From the NCBI GenBank assembly GCA_031273485.1, contig JAISRS010000121.1, forward strand, positions 1-5,021: DNA of 5,021 nt, in the 5' to 3' direction. Shown here piece after piece: positions 1 to 4,256 of the stretch. Within the stretch, counting starts at the first letter, position 1; each line of letters starts with the position of its first letter. The notes under the pieces were generated by a model. It saw only the letters and a program-made list of their open reading frames with translations. It was not told the origin of the DNA and searched no databases. A program made the translations under genes and the position numbers. The DNA comes from Prevotellaceae bacterium. Its GTDB lineage: Bacteria; Bacteroidota; Bacteroidia; Bacteroidales; UBA932.

Positions 1-80
1 TTTGCCGGTACAGAAAACGTTTTATTAGATTCCCAATACGATTGCCATTTTGGCTCAATTACCGCCGGATTATATTTCAT
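1..80 (-). CDS. leuS: Leucyl-tRNA synthetase, N-terminal fragment (runs off the window)
   Basis: Class I aminoacyl-tRNA synthetase that charges tRNA-Leu with leucine in the cytoplasm. Only the first 26 codons plus two bases lie in the window; the gene continues beyond base 1. The peptide begins MKYNPAVIEPKWQSYWES and continues NKTFSVPA. This matches the conserved start of bacterial LeuRS, in which a short Y-[NR]-P-x-x-I-E-P-K-W-Q-x-x-W segment is followed by a KTF motif just before the Rossmann fold. The ATG is at 80-78. There is no clear Shine-Dalgarno sequence in the 20 bases upstream, which is AT-rich. A possible promoter lies at 300-328, which would give a leader of about 210 nt. ValRS and IleRS also begin with helical W-containing segments, but the combination of EPKWQ..W and NKTF points to LeuRS. 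Too short to judge integrity. Confidence 0.82.
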   Translation of the reverse strand, partial: MKYNPAVIEPKWQSYWESNKTFSVPA

Positions 81-299
81 TTTGACAGATAGATTATTGC
101 TGATTGGTTGTTATTTTTGGGTACGGCGTTTTTTGGAAGCCGTTATTAAGTTTGTGTGATATTGTTTTTTTTCCTAGCGTTCAGGATGTCGCGGGCGGAT
201 GAAAAATAAAATATACGGTAACGCAACAGCCCGCAGCCAAACAAGGATTTTAGCACGATACCTTTGATTTCACCGTGTTTAGTGAGTGTTTTTTACCTG

Positions 300-328
300 A
301 TTATCGAAAATGTTATAAAAAATGTAAT
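300..328 (-). promoter_or_regulatory. Possible sigma70-type promoter upstream of leuS
   Basis: Read on the minus strand, ATTACA (328-323), a 17-bp spacer (322-306) and GATAAT (305-300) resemble a -35/-10 pair, each matching four or five of six consensus positions. The spacer and the -10 hexamer are nearly identical to a second copy at 4957-4985 with the same layout, which supports function. The inferred start would lie near 293, about 210 nt before the leuS ATG, so the link to leuS is inference. Confidence 0.35.
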
Positions 329-435
329 ATATCAGCGAAATATACGTCATAAATCAAGCTTTTAAACTAGCCTCATTTCCACCTAATTTTCTTAACAAAA
401 CAACCTCAGTAGCAAATGAGCTACCCCAAACAACA

Positions 436-537
436 AACCTCATTACCTCATTATTTTTCAATCCGTTCGCGGAATTTTCCATTGTTTTTAGTGAGGTAAT
501 TTTTAATGAGATGATGAGGTGATGATGTAATGAGGTT
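436..537. repeat. CTCATTA-rich inverted and direct repeat block
   Basis: AACCTCATTAC (436-446) is perfectly complementary to GTAATGAGGTT (527-537), and the overlapping ATTACCTCA (442-450) is perfectly complementary to TGAGGTAAT (492-500), so two alternative stems share one strand. The loop of the second holds a small TCCG/CGGA hairpin (462-465 with 470-473) around TTCG. ATGAGG/ATGAGA/GTGAGG words recur between 491 and 536. No gene overlaps it. It could be an RNA structure, a protein-binding array or a recombination scar. Confidence 0.5.
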
Positions 538-722
538 GGGGGGATATATGAGATTCAATTGCTGCTGAAATTTTTTTCTGAATGATGTCGGTGTGCGCGC
601 CGGAAAGGGTGCGTCAAGATTATTGTTTCGCTAATTATAACCGATAAATTTGCCTTTTCATCGTTCAGACATTTTTGTTCCAAATTTTGAATTTTTTGTA
701 AGTTTGTGAAGGGGGCTATTCT

Positions 723-884
723 TTACAGTATTACCTTTACTTGTTCGTATAGTTTGTGTAAACAATTCTGCCTCAATCTAAATTTTGTTCCGTGATTATG
801 TCCTGTTCGAGCATCGAAATCGACAAGGACATTCCCGTTTTCAAGTTCCCGCAAGAACCCCTCAAAGTTAAACTTTTGCAACAT
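723..884 (-). pseudogene. C-terminal remnant of an MvaI/BcnI-type restriction endonuclease
   Basis: The 53-codon frame from ATG 884-882 to TAA 725-723 encodes a peptide containing ELENGNVLVDFDARTG, then HNHGTKFRLRQ and KLYEQVKVI at its end. From memory, MvaI ends with an ENGDIKVD segment, a basic linker, H-D-H-G-T-x-F-R, and an L-x-E-Y-G-E-V-K-V-I-V tail, so the order and spacing agree well. MvaI/BcnI enzymes are about 240 residues and cleave CC(W/S)GG-type sites. Here the N-terminal three quarters, including the PD-(D/E)XK active site, is absent: a stop codon (TAA) lies in frame three codons before the ATG, and 40 bp further upstream is the stop of the NucS-like gene. I see no methyltransferase and no missing 5' part elsewhere. 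It is most likely a relic left by a deletion or insertion. An independent 53-aa protein is possible but less likely. Confidence 0.68.
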
Positions 885-924
885 CGTCACTTAAATGTTT
901 TTTACGTCGGACATTTTCATCCAG

Positions 925-1959
925 TTAATTAACCGTCAAACTATTCATCAATCTTAGACTTTTATGTAGTTGTAATTGTATGACAAACTTAAATCCAACA
1001 GGAGTGAGGTAAACATTTTTATCCGTTTTTGCCATTAATCCTAAATCTGCAGCATAATTAGAATACATTTTTGCTCCGTGCCTTTGTGCTTTTTCTGTTT
1101 GCCAATCATACGTTTTGCCGGAATAAACCGTAAAATAACTTTCAAGCTGCACCAACGAAACAGGATAAGATGTTTTAGATAATGCAAAAACGCATTCGAC
1201 CATAGATGCAATACCTAAAATGACAGAGGAATGATATGGGTCTTCGACTACCTGCTTTCTTATGATTTTAGCTTGTTCTTCGCTCAAAGTGTTTTCAAAA
1301 TAGGTATCTTTAGCCGAAACATACAATCTTCCCAATTCAGATAATGTAATGTAATCTTTTTTGGGCAACCAATTCAATAAGCCTAATTCGACTGCAAATT
1401 TAATTTTGTTATACAATGTTTTTCGTGAACCTCCAGTAATACTTTGTAATTCTTTCACCGAATTTGTTTTTTCCAAATGATAGATAAATTTGTTTATCAA
1501 ATGAATGTTCCAAATTCCAATATCAATAGGTTTGTTTTCGACAAAATAAGTAATTGGTCGTAGTTTTTTACTATAGAAATATTTCAATATTGCTTCGGGA
1601 TCGTATTCTTTGCAGTATACACCTACGGCTTCAGCTGCTGCTCTATTGAGGATATTGATTTTAGGTAGTAATAAGAATGGTTGAATATTTCCCTGTATTA
1701 ATTTGCCTTGACGTTGTAATGATTGTAAGTCGTTACGATAACTGATTACTTGTTGAATAAATTTTTTTTGAAATGTTACTATTTTTAATTCAATTAGAAA
1801 TAAGTCTTTTCGGTAAGTATAAAGCATATCTAAACGCCCCGAAGGAACAATAATTTGTCGTCCGATTAGTCGTGGTTCCTCGTCTAGTCTTAATGTATTT
1901 TTCATCAATTCAGGTGAACTGATTAGTATGTCTTCTATTTGTGTTTCTCTGATTTCCAT
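925..1959 (-). CDS. NucS-like PD-(D/E)XK nuclease with winged-helix-like C-terminal parts
   Basis: Probable DNA nuclease of 344 residues from ATG 1959-1957. A longer TTG start at 1974 would add five codons and overlap the upstream gene by 11 nt; the ATG starts 4 bp after that gene's stop and is preferred. N-terminal residues 1-80 fit the NucS/DUF91-type nuclease core: IED with E9, GRLD with D44, IELK giving E57 and K59, then QQVISY giving Q70 and Y74. The D-x12-E-x-K-x10-Q-x3-Y spacing is very close to that of archaeal/actinobacterial NucS. Residues about 166-216 look like a winged helix (KELQSITGGSRKTLYNKI, then a hairpin ending TLSELGR). Residues about 265-330 may form a second one, ending in YLTPVGFKF. 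There is no signal peptide or membrane segment. Genuine NucS cuts mismatched DNA, but this domain order differs, and restriction or phage defence is as likely. Downstream is a restriction-enzyme relic. The exact substrate is unknown. Confidence 0.72.
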   Translation of the reverse strand: MEIRETQIEDILISSPELMKNTLRLDEEPRLIGRQIIVPSGRLDMLYTYRKDLFLIELKIVTFQKKFIQQVISYRNDLQSLQRQGKLIQGNIQPFLLLPKINILNRAAAEAVGVYCKEYDPEAILKYFYSKKLRPITYFVENKPIDIGIWNIHLINKFIYHLEKTNSVKELQSITGGSRKTLYNKIKFAVELGLLNWLPKKDYITLSELGRLYVSAKDTYFENTLSEEQAKIIRKQVVEDPYHSSVILGIASMVECVFALSKTSYPVSLVQLESYFTVYSGKTYDWQTEKAQRHGAKMYSNYAADLGLMAKTDKNVYLTPVGFKFVIQLQLHKSLRLMNSLTVN

Positions 1960-1963
1960 TTTA

Positions 1964-2170
1964 TTATTCTTCAATGAACGGGTAGAATATTTGTTCGTCT
2001 ATGTCGTCGATATTTTCAATAAAGTACGATTGTATAACGTCCCGAATTTCACCAATTATATCAATATTCCAATCTAATTGAGAAGCTGCGGGATGTAAGG
2101 ATTGAAGTAATTCAAAAATAGAATTATCAACAAAATCCTGCCTTTCGATTTGTTTTTTGCTTAGCTCCAT
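1964..2170 (-). CDS. Small acidic protein of unknown function, upstream partner of the NucS-like nuclease
   Basis: Not recognised. It has 68 residues from ATG 2170-2168 to a double stop (TAA TAA, 1966-1961), ending 4 bp before the ATG of the nuclease gene, so the two are almost certainly co-transcribed and probably translationally coupled. The protein is strongly acidic (16 D/E against 4 K/R) and predicted mostly helical, with a hydrophobic middle (DNSIFELLQSLHPAASQLDW) and an acidic tail rich in I and D (IENIDDIDEQ, residues 51-60). There is no cysteine cluster, signal peptide or transmembrane segment. No Shine-Dalgarno sequence is seen upstream. By position and charge it could be an inhibitor, DNA mimic or regulatory subunit of the nuclease, but this is inference from context only. 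Codon use is AT-rich like its neighbour. The clean operon junction makes it more likely real than chance. Confidence 0.66.
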   Translation of the reverse strand: MELSKKQIERQDFVDNSIFELLQSLHPAASQLDWNIDIIGEIRDVIQSYFIENIDDIDEQIFYPFIEE

Positions 2171-2392
2171 TATGTATTTTGTGCTAAAGTTTATGACGTA
2201 TTTGTACTGCGATAATAAGTAGAATTTTTCTGATTATTTCGGATTTTGTGGGGGGTTACATTTGACGGTAAACTTCCGATTTACCATGACACTGAAATGG
2301 TCAAATATCATAACGTAGGGCAACACTCTAATGCTGCTGTAATTTAAATTTTGGTAGTGAATTTCGTGATTTAAATTGTGATTTACGTATTA

Positions 2393-2541
2393 GCCCCGAA
2401 GGGGCGGCAAGCATTAGCACAGGGCATCGCCCCGTGAATCGGAGGGCGCAAGCCGTTACGTGTTTTGCTTTCGCCCTTACAGGGGTAATAAATTTTATTA
2501 TCACCGGTTCACGGGACAATGCCCTCGTTATACCACACAAG
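2393..2541. repeat. REP-like GC-rich repeat segment, left part of the repeat block
   Basis: A sharp switch from AT-rich to GC-rich DNA begins with the hairpin GCCCC-GAA-GGGGC (2393-2405). It continues with an AGGGCATCGCCCC unit near 2421-2435, a GCCCTTACAGGGG hairpin near 2474-2486, and ACGGGACAATGCCC near 2510-2524. These short self-complementary modules resemble the noncoding REP-like repeats common in Planctomycetota and Bacteroidota genomes. No coding potential is seen. The segment ends with an outer inverted repeat arm at 2524-2541. Confidence 0.5.
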
Positions 2542-2871
2542 TTCGCCGCGAAGCAGCGACGGACTGGAACGCGGGCGTCCCGCCCGCCTCAGTGCGGAAT
2601 AGAACCGAACGAGTTTGTACGGAACGCCCGAACGCGTTGGCAAATGTTTTCCAACACGTCTTGGCGTTCCTTCCTAACTCGTTCGGTTGCCTAACGCACA
2701 GAGGCGGGCGGGACACCCGCGTTCCAGTCTGCGCCGCTTCGCGGCAATTGTCGGCTACGCCGACAGGTAAAGGTTTGGAATACCAACACGACTCCCACAC
2801 CATTGCGTCGGAGGCAAGCCCCCGTCGCTAACATTATGCGAATGCATTTATGACTTGTGTGGCATAACGAG
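2524..2871. repeat. Outer inverted repeat pair enclosing the long palindrome
   Basis: The 18-bp sequence at 2524-2541 (CTCGTTATACCACACAAG) is complementary to 2854-2871 at 17 of 18 positions. It brackets the large palindrome asymmetrically: 3 bp separate it from the left arm and about 108 bp from the right. The extra right-hand DNA contains a perfect small hairpin, TGTCGGC (2749-2755) with GCCGACA (2759-2765). The nesting suggests that repeat units inserted into one another, or an element with terminal inverted repeats; no transposase is present. Confidence 0.5.
2545..2745. repeat. Long imperfect palindrome, arms of about 100 bp
   Basis: The two halves are reverse complements around 2645/2646. 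In strict register from 2562 to 2729, 68 of 84 positions form Watson-Crick pairs; beyond a one-base shift, 2545-2558 matches 2732-2745 at 13 of 14. The best blocks are 2562-2590 with 2701-2729 (one mismatch), AACCGAACGAGTT 2603-2615 with 2676-2688, and GGAACGCC 2621-2628 with 2663-2670. Almost no loop remains (GTTGG...CCAAC at 2636-2655). It could form a cruciform in DNA or a long RNA hairpin. Chance reading frames in it should not be annotated as genes. Confidence 0.8.
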
Positions 2872-2891
2872 CGGCGATGCCCCGTACTAAC

Positions 2892-2919
2892 GTAGAGACG
2901 CAAGGCATTGCGTCTCTAC
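2892..2919. repeat. Perfect 12-bp hairpin, GTAGAGACGCAA repeat
   Basis: GTAGAGACGCAA (2892-2903) pairs perfectly with 2908-2919 across the loop GGCA. This GTAGAGACGC-type palindrome is familiar as an intergenic repeat of several gut and aquatic bacterial groups. It closes the GC-rich repeat block. No T-tract follows on either strand, so it is not a good intrinsic terminator, although it lies about 85 bp beyond the stop of the leftward 71-aa gene and could stabilise that transcript's 3' end. Confidence 0.7.
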
Positions 2920-3004
2920 TTTCAGGGCTATAAATCAATAAAATCACGCCCCACAAAAAACGAAATAATCAGGAAAATACATGTATCGACAATCAATGGA
3001 GGTT

Positions 3005-3220
3005 TCATGGAGAGTTGTCCTCCCCCATCATTTCCAACAGTCGAGCCGCGCGTTTTTCCTCTAACTCCCGATCAATCCGTCTGCTTTCTTCAAGCGTTTC
3101 CACGAAGTCTTTCAAATAGGCACGGAGAACACCGTATTCCCAATCCGGTACCGGACAGGGAATCTCCGTCGCGACAGGAACATCAAACGTCACACCGGAA
3201 AAAGATTGTAATTGCGTCAT
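3005..3220 (-). CDS. 71-aa charged helical protein of unknown function, third gene of the ORF6N/lectin-fold cassette
   Basis: Not recognised as a named family. ATG at 3220-3218 is preceded by GGAG (3233-3230) at 9-nt spacing, a credible ribosome-binding site. The N-terminal half (MTQLQSFSGVTFDVP, then TEIPCPVPDWEYGVL) looks like a short beta or extended segment. Residues about 28-66 are a charged amphipathic helix (LKDFVETLEESRRIDRELEE) that may form a coiled coil, followed by RLLEMMGED. There is no signal peptide or membrane helix. It lies 93 bp after the SUMF1-fold gene on the same strand. Its first nine residues recur, with one change, in a broken ORF at 4926-4894, which supports real coding. 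The opposite-strand frame of 110 codons over the same DNA has no ribosome-binding site or family likeness. A role linked to the lectin-fold or ORF6N protein is only inferred from adjacency. Confidence 0.68.
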   Translation of the reverse strand: MTQLQSFSGVTFDVPVATEIPCPVPDWEYGVLRAYLKDFVETLEESRRIDRELEEKRAARLLEMMGEDNSP

Positions 3221-3229
3221 TGTGTTATT

Positions 3230-3233
3230 CTCC
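3230..3233 (-). promoter_or_regulatory. Ribosome-binding site of the 71-aa gene
   Basis: GGAG on the minus strand, 9 nt before ATG 3220-3218. It supports this start and this strand against the overlapping plus-strand frame. Confidence 0.55.
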
Positions 3234-3308
3234 AGTTTGATTCGTTTTAATTTGTCAAAAAAAGTTCGTATCGGGACTGTTTAAAATGCTTGCCAACATA
3301 ACAGCGAG

Positions 3309-3341
3309 GCGGCTTAGTTTTCGTTCACGAGGACAAGCCGC
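3309..3341. repeat. Hairpin spanning the stop codon of the SUMF1-fold gene
   Basis: GCGGCTT (3309-3315) is perfectly complementary to AAGCCGC (3335-3341), enclosing the TAA stop (3316-3314) and a 19-nt loop with an inner TCGT/ACGA stem. It lies exactly at the 3' end of the putative variable region, the position where DGR target genes often carry the initiation-of-mutagenic-homing sequence and a DNA hairpin. It may be coincidental, because the stem is short. There is no T-tract, so it is not a standard terminator. Confidence 0.4.
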
Positions 3342-4165
3342 AAACCCACATTGTTGCCCTTAATCGACGGGGCGTTGTGACCTCGACTCGCCGACCGGCA
3401 ATGCCAAGCGTAGTCGTCCCAACTGCCGCCGCGAAGCACGCGGTTCGAGTCCGAATCTTTCCCATTCGGATTCGGATCGGTGACGGCATCGCTCGGATAA
3501 TCTTCATACCCATCTTCGCACCATTCCCAAACGTTACCGTGCATATCATACAACCCCCAAATATTCGCGTCATAAGAACCAACATTTGATGTTTCTTTTA
3601 AAAACTTACCTTTCGTGTCTGTACCGTAAGGTTTAGTACCATCGCAGTTGGCTTTATCGCCGTTCAATGTATTACCGGAATAATTAAACATTGTGGTTGT
3701 ACCAGCCCGGCAAGCATATTCCCATTGAGCCTCCGTCGGTAACGAAAACTTAAAACCTTTCGGCGCAGTGCCGAGACGATTCAATTCAACGATGTATTTT
3801 TGACAATCATCCCAAGAGACTTCCTCCACCGGAAGTTGATCTCCTTTGAACTCACTAGGATTTTCATTCATTACTTCTTTCCACATCTTTTGTGTTACCT
3901 CCGTCTCAAGTATCCAAAAGCCTTTACTCAATGTTACCTTGTGTTGCTTTTCGCTCTTTCTTATTTCTTCTACATGCGCTTCCATTTCTTCGTTTGAACG
4001 AGCGATAACACTCGCAGTAAAGTCTAAATTTTCCAATTCCGATTCGGGGCTTCCCATCGTGAACGTTCCCGCCGGACACCAGCGAAACGTATAATCAACA
4101 CCCTTAATTTTAATCTCTTTCTTATCACCCGCTTGGGGTTCTGCCGCTTTGCCGCTCAATGACAT
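3314..4165 (-). CDS. SUMF1/formylglycine-generating-enzyme-fold protein, probably a binding (C-type-lectin-like) protein and possible DGR target
   Basis: A 283-residue protein of the FGE-sulfatase (SUMF1) family, starting at ATG 4165-4163 after AGGAG at 9-nt spacing. Landmarks in order: WCPAGTFTMGSP (29-40), ETEVTQKMW (87-95), LPVEEVSWDDC (111-121), LPTEAQWEYACRAGT (142-156), NVGSYDANIWGLYDMHGNVW (194-213) with EWCEDGY to 220, RVLRGGSW (242-249), CRSASR (256-261), and VGLRLV (273-278). A charged insert at about 41-75 lengthens the first loop. There is no signal peptide. Aligned with human FGE at the final motif, the redox-active cysteine pair is not conserved: the single Cys256 sits at a different position and the second is serine, so sulfatase activation is unlikely. 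The C-terminal 30 residues have the scaffold-plus-variable-codon pattern of diversity-generating retroelement targets. It lies between an ORF6N gene (91 bp upstream) and a 71-aa gene. A ligand-binding role is inferred. Confidence 0.9.
   Translation of the reverse strand: MSLSGKAAEPQAGDKKEIKIKGVDYTFRWCPAGTFTMGSPESELENLDFTASVIARSNEEMEAHVEEIRKSEKQHKVTLSKGFWILETEVTQKMWKEVMNENPSEFKGDQLPVEEVSWDDCQKYIVELNRLGTAPKGFKFSLPTEAQWEYACRAGTTTMFNYSGNTLNGDKANCDGTKPYGTDTKGKFLKETSNVGSYDANIWGLYDMHGNVWEWCEDGYEDYPSDAVTDPNPNGKDSDSNRVLRGGSWDDYAWHCRSASRGHNAPSIKGNNVGLRLVLVNEN
3338..3421 (-). other. Candidate DGR variable region at the C-terminus of the SUMF1-fold protein
   Basis: Residues 249-276 alternate fixed scaffold (W, A, C-R-S-A, R, A-P-S, V-G-L-R) with codons that nearly all end in C or T: GAC GAC TAC, CAT, AGT, GGT CAC AAC, ATT, GGC AAC AAT. 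Each can be derived from AAC or AAT by adenine changes alone. The two exceptions, TGG (W254) and AAG (K269), are also compatible with A-containing template codons such as AGG and AAG. This is what adenine-specific mutagenic retrohoming produces in lectin-fold targets. No matching template repeat, Avd or reverse transcriptase is in the window, so the call rests on pattern alone. An ordinary fast-evolving SUMF1 paralogue could look the same. Confidence 0.5.
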
Positions 4166-4174
4166 TTTTTATGT

Positions 4175-4179
4175 CTCCT
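4175..4179 (-). promoter_or_regulatory. Ribosome-binding site of the SUMF1-fold gene
   Basis: AGGAG on the minus strand (part of TAGGAGA), 9 nt before ATG 4165-4163. It fixes the start codon. Confidence 0.7.
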
Positions 4180-4220
4180 ATTGTTAAAAATTTGGGTTCA
4201 GGTTCGGTTTTTAGGATCCG

Positions 4221-4251
4221 AGTTTGATATTGCAAATTGTGATATCAAACT
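4221..4251. repeat. 10-bp inverted repeat between the ORF6N and SUMF1-fold genes
   Basis: AGTTTGATAT (4221-4230) pairs perfectly with ATATCAAACT (4242-4251) across 11 nt; the loop can pair further. It lies 5 bp after the ORF6N stop (TAG, 4259-4257). Its T-tract (4251-4255) is on the plus-strand side, so on the minus strand the U-run precedes rather than follows the stem and it is not a canonical terminator for ORF6N. It could be a processing hairpin, a weak bidirectional terminator, or an operator for the ORF6N protein. Confidence 0.5.
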
Positions 4252-4256
4252 TTTTC

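Larger units (their letters stand above)
81..722. other. AT-rich intergenic region without a supported gene
   Basis: No reading frame on either strand looks like a protein. The right end (about 540-722) follows the stop of the restriction-enzyme remnant; the left end would be the leader of leuS. The leader holds a small hairpin (ACGGC 123-127 with GCCGT 139-143) and no T-box-type antiterminator sequence that I can see. A possible promoter is at 300-328 and a CTCATTA-rich inverted repeat block at 436-537. Otherwise nothing is recognisable. Confidence 0.6.
2171..3004. other. Intergenic region dominated by palindromic repeats; no gene supported
   Basis: Open frames of 70-120 codons occur on both strands, but they fall on GC-rich inverted repeats, mirror each other (the same DWNAGVPPASVR-like peptide appears from both strands) and lack ribosome-binding sites. 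The first part (2171-2390) is AT-rich and includes a small hairpin, GGTAAA 2267-2272 with TTTACC 2280-2285. Promoters for the leftward NucS unit should lie here, but none stands out. The remainder, 2393-2919, is repeat DNA described separately. Confidence 0.65.

Noticed and set aside
199..267. 22-codon plus-strand frame starting MKNKIYGNATARSQ
   Set aside because: Very short, no convincing ribosome-binding site, no recognisable neighbours on that strand.
81..300. T-box riboswitch in the leuS leader
   Set aside because: I find no conserved AGGGTGGNACCGCG-type T-box sequence or associated terminator.
436..537. CRISPR-like repetition of CTCATTA/TGAGG words
   Set aside because: The words are unevenly spaced and too short for CRISPR repeats, there are no uniform spacers, and no cas genes are seen.
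2239..2316. Minus-strand frame of about 25 codons starting MIFDHFSVMVNRKF
   Set aside because: Too short, no Shine-Dalgarno sequence, overlaps a small hairpin; could be a relic but nothing supports it.
2328..2903. Several frames of 70-123 codons on both strands in the GC-rich block
   Set aside because: They follow the inverted repeats, give the same peptide from both strands, lack ribosome-binding sites and resemble only repeat-derived peptides.
2892..2919. Intrinsic terminator
   Set aside because: The stem is strong but no T-tract follows it on either strand.
2908..3240. 110-codon plus-strand frame opposite the 71-aa gene
   Set aside because: No ribosome-binding site and no family likeness; the minus-strand gene has a Shine-Dalgarno sequence and a related relic at 4926-4894.
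3325..3585. 86-codon minus-strand frame inside the SUMF1-fold gene
   Set aside because: Out-of-frame shadow, rich in R, M and T, within a clearly coding sequence.
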